Positions 51,860 through 60,222 of a stretch of DNA of 64,000 nt are shown here, in pieces. Location: positions 248,001-312,000 of the forward strand of contig NZ_JACHXK010000004.1 in assembly GCF_014192105.1 (NCBI RefSeq), in the 5' to 3' direction. Positions within the stretch are counted from its first letter, which is position 1, and every line of letters begins with the position of its first letter. Below the pieces are notes generated by a model. That model worked only from the letters and a program-made list of their open reading frames with translations, did no database searches and was not told where the DNA came from. A program made the position numbers and the translations under genes. This stretch comes from Paenibacillus phyllosphaerae. GTDB lineage: Bacteria > Bacillota > Bacilli > Paenibacillales > Paenibacillaceae.

Positions 51860-52209
51860 TTATTGAGTAAACCCGCGTGTTTGTATCGGCTGCGTTGTTG
51901 CCGAAGCAGAAACTGCGGAGGTTTTGAACTGCTGCGTAGCTTGCGTCAGTCGTTGCTGAATCGCTTGGATTTGGCGCTTCTGAGCATCCATTTGCATTTG
52001 GATTTGATTCTCGGCCAACGCGAGCTCCTGTTGGATGCTCTGCAGCTCCATAACGATCGAATTCACTTGCTGCGAACGAGGATCAAGACCTACTTGGCGA
52101 AGTGCCTGTTGGGCTTGAATCCGCTCCTGCTCCTGCTGCTGTTGCACTTGCTGCTGGAATTGCTCGTAAGACATCTGCTGGCTGTTGATCGGTTGCTCCT
52201 GTATATTCA
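51860..52209 (-). CDS. glutamine-rich coiled-coil protein
   Basis: 116 residues from the ATG at 52209, after AGGAGGG. By hand count about 36 residues (31 percent) are Gln, most in residues 5-90, with a heptad-like pattern (IVMELQSIQQELALAENQ) that suggests a long coiled coil. There is no signal peptide or membrane segment. I recognise no family. Terminator downstream. It might be a spore or structural protein, but that is speculation. Confidence 0.65.
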
Positions 52210-52307
52210 TTTCGAACCCTCCTGTCAGCATACGGAATAGCTCTAGTATGCTGCATGAACTGGCACGATATGTATGCAAGCGCATCTTTTTTACGCAAAA
52301 TCCCTGC

Positions 52308-53597
52308 CTATTTGCGTTTGACCTGCAGTTGCTGTGCCAGTTGCTCCAATCTGTCAGGGCCAACTTCCTTATCCCCGTACTTCGTAGCCGAGTATAAGTC
52401 TGCAATTCCGGTTATGGAAGCGGTAGGAACGCGCTGCTGATCAACAGCTTGCCGACCAATCTCCAGCGGGGTATTCGAAGGTTCGAACGGTTGACCATCC
52501 TTTACAAGCAAAGCTAGCCAGTAACGATATAAGTAGCGAAGCTTCTCCCGGTTATCCGTTAAATCCGACCACTGCGCGCGCGGTTCCTTGGACAAGTTTC
52601 GCTTCAGCCATTGCCGCCAGCGGTTCGGTCTATCGATCGCAACGACTTCATCCACATAGCCTTGAGCCGTCGTCGCCCGCTGCCGCCGGAATAACTTTCT
52701 GAATTCGGAGGCAATCTTTCGAATCCAGCCCGGAAGATGCTTGGCCCTTCGCAGAAGAAGCCACAGGACGAACAATCCCACCACGGCCACCAAACCGTAC
52801 ATGACCCAATCCAACCACGGAGATGGATCTTGCTCAGCTGCTTCGGGCAGCATCGGCTGTTGCGGTTCTGGCGCTGCCGGTTCGTCCAACGGAGCGGCTT
52901 CCTCGGGTTCGCGCGTGAGCAAAGCTACGATCCAATCCGCAACCCGGTCCCATGCGGAGCTGAACCAAAGCTGCAGCTGCTTGGTAAATACAAGAAAGAT
53001 CGCAACCGCTATAACGATTCCTACTAATCCGGAATTAAGCATTCGTACAGCGCGTTCAACCTGGGCGGTCCCGCCGCGTTGATTCGATTCGCCTTCTACG
53101 ATTCGCTTATTCGTATACGCCAGCATCAGAACTAGAGCGGCCAAACCGCAAACGATAAATAATGTACGGTGTTCCGTGAACCGGTCAAGGCGCAGAAGAA
53201 TGGCGGAATAGATAAAGTATAGCAGCAACCCACCGCCGAAATGGCCGATCGTAAATCGCTCCTGCCAGAAGCTTCCGACCATTCGCGCACCACGATATAT
53301 ACCGCAAGCCATGGCCGTGGATGCGAACACGCCCGGCAATGAGACGCCGCCAAGGATTACGCCATAAAAGCATCCAATTACAATGGCGCCAATGAGGATC
53401 GGAAACGGATGCCTGTAACCGGCCAAACGGTTCAGCCAATAACCAATCGGGTAACCAAGCAGAAGACCGACCAGACCGCTCCAAATAGAAGCGTGATCCG
53501 GCATATACCCGTCGAACACAAGCAGAAGCGGCAAATACATGATCGCCTCAACCAGGCCTCGAAGCCATACGAGGAGCGTTTCGCGAATTCGCGTCAT
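52308..53597 (-). CDS. membrane protein with DUF4129 domain (TgpA-like without transglutaminase core)
   Basis: 429 residues. About seven membrane helices in residues 1-230, an acidic proline-rich loop (EEAAPLDEPAAPEPQQP), one more helix, then a C-terminal DUF4129-like domain (RYLYRYWLALLVKDGQPF, SNTPLEIGRQ). TgpA-type proteins that follow MoxR and DUF58 genes normally carry a transglutaminase domain between the helices and the DUF4129 part; it is not found here, and the total is about 300 residues shorter than usual. It overlaps the DUF58 gene by four bases. Confidence 0.82.
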   Translation of the reverse strand: MTRIRETLLVWLRGLVEAIMYLPLLLVFDGYMPDHASIWSGLVGLLLGYPIGYWLNRLAGYRHPFPILIGAIVIGCFYGVILGGVSLPGVFASTAMACGIYRGARMVGSFWQERFTIGHFGGGLLLYFIYSAILLRLDRFTEHRTLFIVCGLAALVLMLAYTNKRIVEGESNQRGGTAQVERAVRMLNSGLVGIVIAVAIFLVFTKQLQLWFSSAWDRVADWIVALLTREPEEAAPLDEPAAPEPQQPMLPEAAEQDPSPWLDWVMYGLVAVVGLFVLWLLLRRAKHLPGWIRKIASEFRKLFRRQRATTAQGYVDEVVAIDRPNRWRQWLKRNLSKEPRAQWSDLTDNREKLRYLYRYWLALLVKDGQPFEPSNTPLEIGRQAVDQQRVPTASITGIADLYSATKYGDKEVGPDRLEQLAQQLQVKRK

Positions 53598-54691
53598 GCC
53601 GCGGCACCTTCTTTCTCAATGCCGATATTGACCCAATATACGCCATGGCCTTCCGAACGCAGTCGTTCGGCTGCCGATTCCAGCTTCTCGCTCCAGAAGG
53701 CGGAGACGATCACGACATCGCAGCGGTCGGGCAATCGATTGGCCATCTGCTCGACCAATACGTCGAACGGAATGCTCCTGGCGATGGACAACCTCGCCAT
53801 CGCCGTTAACGTCCCTTCCAGCTGCTCGCCGCCGGCAGACAGCGGCTCTATAATCGGCATACCGGGAGAATCGATATCATGGCCGTTCGAGGCAAAACCG
53901 AATTCCAGCCCTTGCTCGGCCGCGAACTGCGCCGCACCGGCGGCATAGCGAATGCCGTACTCGATCCGCTCACTGTCGTTCACGGTCTCCCACATGCCTT
54001 CATGATCCTCGATATTCAGCATAATCATCAGCCTGTAATCAGCCGTAAAATCATGCTTGTGAACTTGCAAGCTTCCGGCTCTGGCCGTGGCCTGCCAGTT
54101 AATATCCTTTAGCGGGTCGCCGGATTGATAGGGTCTCGCGCCGCTGATGACGAACGGATCATGCACGATCCACCGCTTCACGGCAACCTCGCCCATCCAG
54201 CTGCTGGATGGCAGCTCCAGCTCTTCCCGGTCCAGGGGAAGCGGATACACGAGCAGCTGTTCCGAGAGCTTCACCTGATGCCATACCCGGTAGAAACCGA
54301 ACAGATCGCCGCATGTTAGCGAAGCGGACTCCAACCGGTAGCAGCCCCGTTTCGTACATTGAACGTTGTGGCGTCTGGTGAGCTGCTTGTACCCCTTCAG
54401 ACTGAACAAGCTGCTATGGTTCTGATAATATTGGCCGCTGCTTACCTCGAAATTAAACTGTCCCTCGAACTTCAGCCCGCTCGGCAGAAGCGATTCCACT
54501 CTCAGCCATGGTACGGGAAGGCGCTTGCGGTTAACCAGCTGCTCGACCATCTCTACATGGTCGTCGGCGTAACAGCTCCTCTTATTGAAACTTCGCATAT
54601 ACGTCAGCCGCTTGAGTCCCATATAACGAAACAGCAGCCGCTGGACGAACACGACAATGAGTGCACATAACAAAAGCCAATGTATGGCCAC
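53594..54691 (-). CDS. DUF58-family protein
   Basis: 365 residues, GTG start after GGAGG. One or two N-terminal helices, then the DUF58 region with RPYQSGDPLKDINWQATARAG, the family signature. DUF58 proteins resemble von Willebrand factor A domains and act with MoxR ATPases in assembly of surface or secreted complexes. Coupled to the DUF4129 gene. Confidence 0.9.
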   Translation of the reverse strand: MAIHWLLLCALIVVFVQRLLFRYMGLKRLTYMRSFNKRSCYADDHVEMVEQLVNRKRLPVPWLRVESLLPSGLKFEGQFNFEVSSGQYYQNHSSLFSLKGYKQLTRRHNVQCTKRGCYRLESASLTCGDLFGFYRVWHQVKLSEQLLVYPLPLDREELELPSSSWMGEVAVKRWIVHDPFVISGARPYQSGDPLKDINWQATARAGSLQVHKHDFTADYRLMIMLNIEDHEGMWETVNDSERIEYGIRYAAGAAQFAAEQGLEFGFASNGHDIDSPGMPIIEPLSAGGEQLEGTLTAMARLSIARSIPFDVLVEQMANRLPDRCDVVIVSAFWSEKLESAAERLRSEGHGVYWVNIGIEKEGAAA

Positions 54692-54740
54692 TTCGCTGCC
54701 TCCTCTCCTAGTTTCGATAGTCGCTCCCGGATTCGGAAAG

Positions 54741-55703
54741 CTATTTCGAGACGAGAGGAGAATCCGCCGGTACCGGAACTTGTCGGAGCACGGATTCCAC
54801 GATCGAGATTGAAGCGTCTTTCTTCAGCCGCTGACTGCTGCGCACGACAATCCGATGGGCGAGAACGGGAACGGCCAACGCCTTAATATCGTCCGGAAGG
54901 ACATAGTCACGTCCCTGCAGCGCCGCATGCACTTGACTTGCCCGCAGCAAAGCCTGACTGCCGCGAGGACTAACGCCCAGCGCCGCATCTTCATGCGAGC
55001 GCGTCGCCTCCACGATCGCGAGCACATAGCGCAGCAGTTCCTCCCTTACTTGAACAGCCGTATACTCGCGCTGAGCGGCTTCAAGCTCCGCTCCGCTGAC
55101 AACCGGCCCTAGCTGCTCCAATGGATTCGCAGCCATGAATCGTTGCAGGATATGCAGCCCTTCATCGGTAGACGGATAGCCCATCTGAATCTTGAACAGG
55201 AAACGGTCCAGCTGCGCTTCCGGCAGCGGGAACGTGCCCTGCTGCTCGACCGGATTCTGCGTGGCGATAACGAGAAAAGGTTTGGCAAGCTGATGCGTCG
55301 TCCCGTCGATGCTGATCTGGCGCTCTTCCATGCATTCCAGCAGACTTGATTGTGTACGGGGGGTTGCGCGGTTGATCTCATCGGCCAACACGATGTTGGC
55401 GAAGATCGGTCCGGGGCGGAACTCGAACTCAGACAGCTTCTGATTGTAATAATGAATGCCGGACAAGTCCGACGGCAGCAGGTCAGGCGTGAATTGTATG
55501 CGCTTAAATATTCCGTCGATCGAACGGGCGACCGCTTTGGCCAGCAGCGTCTTCCCTGTGCCCGGCACATCTTCCAGCAAGACATGGCCGGAGGCGATAA
55601 TTGCAATGATAAGTTTGTCTACGATAGCTTCTTTCCCGACGATAACTTGACCGACATTGAGCCGGATCCGGTCGGCAAGACGTTGAATCGTCTCTGCATG
55701 CAT
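54741..55703 (-). CDS. MoxR-family AAA ATPase
   Basis: 320 residues from the ATG at 55703, after GAGGAGGT. Walker A is LLEDVPGTGKTLLAK, Walker B is IVLADEINRATPRTQ, and the sensor region has FLVIATQNPVEQQGTF, the MoxR hallmark. It acts as a chaperone-like ATPase for the DUF58/DUF4129 partners encoded 50 bases downstream. Confidence 0.94.
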   Translation of the reverse strand: MHAETIQRLADRIRLNVGQVIVGKEAIVDKLIIAIIASGHVLLEDVPGTGKTLLAKAVARSIDGIFKRIQFTPDLLPSDLSGIHYYNQKLSEFEFRPGPIFANIVLADEINRATPRTQSSLLECMEERQISIDGTTHQLAKPFLVIATQNPVEQQGTFPLPEAQLDRFLFKIQMGYPSTDEGLHILQRFMAANPLEQLGPVVSGAELEAAQREYTAVQVREELLRYVLAIVEATRSHEDAALGVSPRGSQALLRASQVHAALQGRDYVLPDDIKALAVPVLAHRIVVRSSQRLKKDASISIVESVLRQVPVPADSPLVSK

Positions 55704-55828
55704 GGGGCTTAAACCTCCTCGTCTATACAAACAGCAAACTTCCATCCGTTAGGGGAAGTTTTCCATCAGTATACCTGTTCGCGTCCAAACCCGCCACACT
55801 TGATTGTCCCAACGCAGCCTTAGCCCGA

Positions 55829-56218
55829 TTATTCTCCTGGCGCAACAAGCTCCACCTTGATTCGGTCCGGGTCCTCAAAATAGACCGCATAATGCTCGAC
55901 CCCGCCAGCAAACGGGTGGTCTTGCGCATACAGAATGGTCACATCCCGTTCTTGAAGCGCGATGGTGAGTTCGTCGACCTGCTCCCTCGACATCGCGTGG
56001 AAGGCCAGATGATTCAGCCCGACGCGCTTACGGTGATAAGGCTGATCCATATAGCGCAGCTCAGCTTGCACGAAGACAAGATACGACTTTCCATGCCGGT
56101 AGCTGAATCCGAGCTCCCAGCTCTGATAGCGCTCATAACCGAGCTGCTCCAGCATCCACCCCCAGAATTGTTCGGAACGCGCCAGATTGGATACGTATAA
56201 CTCGACATGATGCAGCAC
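55829..56218 (-). CDS. VOC-family (glyoxalase-like) protein
   Basis: 129 residues, GTG start after AAGGAGGAG. The betaalphabetabetabeta modules are visible: LHHVELYVSNLARSEQFWG, then LNHLAFHAMSREQVDEL and YAVYFEDPDRIKVELV. The metal ligands His and Glu (HHVE, FEDPDRIKVE) are kept. Such proteins act as lyases, isomerases or antibiotic-binding proteins. The substrate is unknown. Confidence 0.87.
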   Translation of the reverse strand: MLHHVELYVSNLARSEQFWGWMLEQLGYERYQSWELGFSYRHGKSYLVFVQAELRYMDQPYHRKRVGLNHLAFHAMSREQVDELTIALQERDVTILYAQDHPFAGGVEHYAVYFEDPDRIKVELVAPGE

Positions 56219-56314
56219 GGCTACTCCTCCTTGATCCGTTCCAACGACTCCGCATGTGTTGGATAAGTATAATCAGTATAGAACATATGTTCTCTTTAAT
56301 CAAGCGTGGATTAC

Positions 56315-56353
56315 GAAAAAGACCTTGTGCGGCTCACTGGCCATCACAAGGTC
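56315..56353 (-). terminator. terminator of serS
   Basis: On the minus strand GACCTTGTG pairs with CACAAGGTC, followed by TTTTTCG. Confidence 0.85.
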
Positions 56354-56390
56354 TCGAACTTCTATTGTAGCCCCTTAAGCGGCTCCCTAA

Positions 56391-57665
56391 TTAACGAAGC
56401 TCCTGAAGCCCTCTCATATATGGCCGCAGCGCTTCCGGAATATGGATCGAACCGTCTTCGCGCTGATGATTCTCCAACAGCGGAATCAGAATTCGCGGCG
56501 TCGCGACCATGGTATTGTTCAGCGTGTAGGCAAAACGCAACTTGCCCTCCTCATCCCGGTAACGGATTCGCGAGCGTCTCGCCTGAAAGTCGAGCAAGCT
56601 CGAAGCCGAATGGGTTTCGCCATATTGGCCTCGGCTTGGCATCCACGTTTCCACATCGTACTGCTTATAATTCTTCTGCGATAGATCGCCGGTACAGACC
56701 GCCACGACGCGATATGGCAGCTCTAGCAACTGCAGCAGCCGCTCTGCATTACCCAATATCTGCTGAAGCATCTGTTCCGCGAGCGCCTCATTGGCTTGGC
56801 AGATGACCACCTGCTCGACCTTCGCGAACTGATGGACGCGGTACAGACCATGCACATCCTTCCCGGCCTTGCCAACCTCGCTGCGGAAGCAAGACGATGC
56901 CGCGCCAAGGCGGAGCGGTTCATGCAGATCGAGCACCTCATCGCCATAGAGGGCGACGAGCGGTACCTCGGCAGTCCCGGCCAGCAGTGCCTTTTCCCCT
57001 TCAAGCGCATACGCCTGGTCTTTGCCGGCAGGGAAGAATCCGGTCTTATAGAACGTCTCTTCTCTTGCCATCATGGGCACCTCGAACAACGTGTACCCTT
57101 CATCCGCCAGTAGATCAAGCGCGAGCTGCTGCACCGCCCGATGGAGCAACTGGCCTGCACCTTGCAGCACGTAATGCCGACTGCCGGCAATCTTCACGCC
57201 GCGCTCGAGATCGATCAAGCCAAGCTCCTCGCCTAGCGCGACATGATCCTTGGCCGCATATTCGAATTGCGGCTGCTCGCCGACCCGTCTTACTTCCACG
57301 TTGTCCGCGTCGCTCGCTCCGATCGGCGTATCCGGCGAGTAGAAGTTCGGCACGTACAGCATCAGTTCTTCATATTCCGCTTCAACCTGCTTCAGCAACT
57401 CCTCTTCGCGCGCTAACGTAACATTGCGTCTGCTTGCCTCCTGTTTGACGACTTCCGCTTCTTCATGCCGTCCCTCCTTGGCCAATTGCGCTACCTGCCG
57501 GGCACACGCATTGCGCTCGGCTCGCAGCTGCTCCACAACTCCCATCCGATTGCGACGTTCTTCATCTGCCCGGATCAGTGCTCCGACGTCAAGCTCCAGC
57601 CCCTTCCGATCCGCAGCATCTTGCACCGCATCGGCCTGTTCCCGAATCGTACGAATATCCAACAT
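56391..57665 (-). CDS. serS: seryl-tRNA synthetase, divergent type
   Basis: 424 residues, the normal length. The N-terminal coiled-coil arm (RNACARQVAQLAKEGRHEE) is followed by the class II core. Motif 2 is CFRSEVGKAGKDVHGLYRVHQF and motif 3 reads LNNTMVATPRILIPLLENHQ. The usual bacterial motif 3 has LNGSG(L/V)AVGR, so N-N-T-M and ATPR are unusual; the segments FEVPMMAREETFYKTGFF and YVPNFYSPDTPIGASD also differ from housekeeping SerRS. It may be a second, condition-specific serS. Start at 57665 after AGAGGAG. A T-box leader lies upstream. Confidence 0.9.
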   Translation of the reverse strand: MLDIRTIREQADAVQDAADRKGLELDVGALIRADEERRNRMGVVEQLRAERNACARQVAQLAKEGRHEEAEVVKQEASRRNVTLAREEELLKQVEAEYEELMLYVPNFYSPDTPIGASDADNVEVRRVGEQPQFEYAAKDHVALGEELGLIDLERGVKIAGSRHYVLQGAGQLLHRAVQQLALDLLADEGYTLFEVPMMAREETFYKTGFFPAGKDQAYALEGEKALLAGTAEVPLVALYGDEVLDLHEPLRLGAASSCFRSEVGKAGKDVHGLYRVHQFAKVEQVVICQANEALAEQMLQQILGNAERLLQLLELPYRVVAVCTGDLSQKNYKQYDVETWMPSRGQYGETHSASSLLDFQARRSRIRYRDEEGKLRFAYTLNNTMVATPRILIPLLENHQREDGSIHIPEALRPYMRGLQELR

Positions 57666-57691
57666 GTTGCACCCGCTCCTCTTTTTGAGAA

Positions 57692-57916
57692 TAAAAAAAA
57701 GCGCTCCTGTCCCATCATGGGACGAGGAGCGCTTCTCTCGCGGTGCCACCCAACTTAGCCGGCTCTTGGCAATAGCCGACTCACTTGATCCGCGAATAAC
57801 GGTGCGGGGCCGGAGTACTTAGGGAAGCTATCCTTGAAGACTTGCATAAGGGCTCCCGGTCGCAACGCCTCCGAGTTGGATGCTCTTCATTGGCATGGTC
57901 CGTTCTGAATTTGTTG
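57692..57916 (-). promoter_or_regulatory. T-box leader of serS
   Basis: The T-box TTGGGTGGCACCGCGAG lies at 57752-57736 on the minus strand, and a long perfect terminator stem (57732-57701) with eight T residues follows. The leader is only about 225 bases, shorter than the tyrS one. I could not place the serine specifier with confidence. Confidence 0.9.
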
Positions 57917-57922
57917 TTTGTC

Positions 57923-57951
57923 ATTATAACAGCTGATCGGTTACCGCGCAA
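57923..57951 (-). promoter_or_regulatory. promoter of the serS leader
   Basis: TTGCGC (57951-57946), 17-base spacer, and a perfect TATAAT (57928-57923) on the minus strand. Confidence 0.65.
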
Positions 57952-58056
57952 GCCCTCATTAATCCATTCATCACAGCGGCTGTCCCCTGCCCGTATATTT
58001 CATGAATCATGATACCAACCTATAATCGATTCATGTGACTCGGAGGTCGATTGCTT

Positions 58057-58359
58057 ATGAAAGCCGCCACTCTAGGCAAGTGCGGGCTTTGCGAACGGGA
58101 AGGCTGCGAACTGACGGAGCATCATTTGACGCCCAAGGAGCTCGGCGGGACCTTCCTTCCTACCGCGATGCTGTGCAAGCCTTGCCATAAACAAATCCAC
58201 TCCCTTTATACGAACGAAGATTTGGTGACGCTCGCCCTCACGACCATTCCTGCTCTGCAGCACGATGAGACGATTGCCTCCTTTTTGCGCTACATCCGCA
58301 AACAACCGCCAGGCGTTATCCCGAAAGTGAAGAAGTCGGCTCGTGTTCGTCAGCGGTGA
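58057..58359 (+). CDS. small HNH-like zinc-finger protein
   Basis: 100 residues from the ATG at 58057, nine bases after GGAGGT. The pattern CGLCEREG...ELTEHHLTPKELGG...MLCKPCHKQIHSL has two CxxC pairs flanking HH, as in HNH nucleases. The second half is basic. It may be a small HNH nuclease or an inactive binding protein. A TATAAT box lies at about 58021. No phage or restriction genes are near. Confidence 0.75.
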   Translation: MKAATLGKCGLCEREGCELTEHHLTPKELGGTFLPTAMLCKPCHKQIHSLYTNEDLVTLALTTIPALQHDETIASFLRYIRKQPPGVIPKVKKSARVRQR

Positions 58360-58477
58360 ATCCTTCCATCAACGGCAAAAAACCATGGACCTCAGGTCAT
58401 TGGCCTCGCGTTTCAAGTTCTAAGACTTGGCATGCAGCCCTGACCATACATAGGTTCATGGTTCTTCTGTTTACCCG

Positions 58478-59011
58478 CTACAAATCCCGGGACGTCTCCC
58501 AATCGGAAGCGTTCATATCCTCTTCGACAGCGAAGTCGTAATCCTCGATATCGAAGATTTGCACCGGAATCTCGGCTTCAATGAGCCGATCTTGGAAATC
58601 GAACTGGTCCGACAGTAGCGGAATATCGAATTTCATGGCCGTCAGCAGAATCTCCGTCTCCACCGGGTCAAAATATTCGCCGTATTGCGCATTATCGACC
58701 GAGTGCACGATCGTAAACTGCACGCGCTCATTGAGAAGCAGCGGAGAGCTCTCGCGCCATGGCACTTGCAAAGCGCGCTCGATTTTCTTGCGGTTGAGCG
58801 GATCCTCGAAAAAATCAATCAGTTCGGCTATTTTACGCTTTACGTGCGCGTCGTCATCCGGATCATCCATGATCGGTTCCACGCCGTCCTTCATATCGTA
58901 CAACTCGAGAACCGTCGAATATGGCAAGACAAAATCGACCGGCCGGCTTGGCACGAGCAATTGTCCATATGTAGCTACCATTACAGCTTCAATAACAAAG
59001 CGGCGTCGCAT
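58478..59011 (-). CDS. conserved hypothetical protein of Paenibacillus type
   Basis: 177 residues from the ATG at 59011, after GGGGGAG. Soluble and acidic (about residues 45-60 read PIMDDPDDDAHVKRK). I recall similar Paenibacillus proteins annotated as ADP-heptose synthase, but no motif here supports a nucleotidyltransferase or kinase, so I leave it without function. Single gene. Confidence 0.7.
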   Translation of the reverse strand: MRRRFVIEAVMVATYGQLLVPSRPVDFVLPYSTVLELYDMKDGVEPIMDDPDDDAHVKRKIAELIDFFEDPLNRKKIERALQVPWRESSPLLLNERVQFTIVHSVDNAQYGEYFDPVETEILLTAMKFDIPLLSDQFDFQDRLIEAEIPVQIFDIEDYDFAVEEDMNASDWETSRDL

Positions 59012-59209
59012 TCTATCTCCCCCTATCAAATATGCATAAGTATCAACTTGCTCCCTCATTATACAACAATCAACAGCCCGTACACAGAGACAAATGCGGG
59101 AAGATTGGCCCGTCCTCGCAGCCGCTGACGCGAATTGTGCTACAATGGAACATAGATAAATTCCAAAACCAGTGGCAATTCGCACTGTCATGCATGGAGG
59201 TCATACCAG

Positions 59210-60220
59210 ATGAATCAAGAACAAGCCATTATTATCGGTGCGGGACCTTGCGGTCTTGCCGCGGCCATCGAGCTGCAAGCTGCAGGCATTAATGCGCTGA
59301 TTATCGAGAAACGGAACATTGTCCACTCGATCTCGCAATATCCCGTTTATATGCATTTTTTCAGCTCGCCTCAGCTGTTAGAGATCGGCGGGGTCCCGTT
59401 CACGACGGCCAACGACAAGCCTTCGCGCTTGGAGGCGCTGAACTATTATCGCACCGTTGCGCTCCGGCACGAGGTGCGCGTTAACGCCTACGAGACCGTT
59501 ACCGGCGTCTCCAAGCTAGCAGACGGCAGCTACGAGCTGACGAGCTATGACCGCAGAGGCGAAGCCAAAATCTACCGGACGCCTACGGTCATCATCGCCA
59601 CCGGTTATTTTGACCATCCGAACAAGCTCGGCATCCCCGGCGAAGACCTGGAGAAGGTAAGCCATTTCTTCCGGGAAGCCCATCCCTACACGGGGATGGA
59701 TGTCGCTATTATTGGCGGCAGCAACTCTGCCATCGACGCGGCTTTGGAGCTTGAGCGGGTAGCGGCGCGCGTCACCGTCGTCTATCGCGGCAGCCAATAT
59801 TCCAGCAGCATCAAGCCTTGGGTGAAGCCTAATTTCGAGAGTCTCGTGAATAAAGGCCGGATCGCGATGCGCTTCGACTCCAGAGTCACCGCTATCGAGC
59901 AAGGATCCGTCACCGTGACCGGCCCGTCGGGCGAAGAGCAGCTACCGAACGATTTTGTCCTGGCCCTCACCGGCTTCCATCCCGACCGCGCCTTCCTGAC
60001 GGCAATAGGCGTCACGATCGAGGAAGAAGGCTACCCTACCTTCAACGACGAGACGATGGAAACGAATATCCCCGGCATTTATCTGGCTGGAGTTGTCGCA
60101 TCCCGCCGGGAAGCGAACGAGATCTTCATCGAGAGCGGCCGCTTCCATGGTCGCAAGATTGCCGCTCATCTGCGCGAGCAATTGTCCACTGAAACCAGTT
60201 ACGCCAAGCAAGGGAATTAA
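59210..60220 (+). CDS. ypdA: YpdA-type bacillithiol disulfide reductase
   Basis: 336 residues, ATG after TGGAGG. Two Rossmann motifs: FAD loop IIGAGPCGLAAAIELQAAG at the N-terminus and NADPH loop VAIIGGSNSAIDAALELE in the middle. The segment HSISQYPVYMHFFSSPQLLEI is typical of YpdA/Bdr, which lacks a CxxC pair and reduces bacillithiol disulfide with NADPH. This fits a bacillithiol-using Firmicute. Confidence 0.92.
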   Translation: MNQEQAIIIGAGPCGLAAAIELQAAGINALIIEKRNIVHSISQYPVYMHFFSSPQLLEIGGVPFTTANDKPSRLEALNYYRTVALRHEVRVNAYETVTGVSKLADGSYELTSYDRRGEAKIYRTPTVIIATGYFDHPNKLGIPGEDLEKVSHFFREAHPYTGMDVAIIGGSNSAIDAALELERVAARVTVVYRGSQYSSSIKPWVKPNFESLVNKGRIAMRFDSRVTAIEQGSVTVTGPSGEEQLPNDFVLALTGFHPDRAFLTAIGVTIEEEGYPTFNDETMETNIPGIYLAGVVASRREANEIFIESGRFHGRKIAAHLREQLSTETSYAKQGN

Positions 60221-60222
60221 AT

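Noticed and set aside
58478-59011. Labelling the 177-residue protein ADP-heptose synthase
   Set aside because: No nucleotidyltransferase or kinase motif is visible; the label would be copied annotation without evidence.
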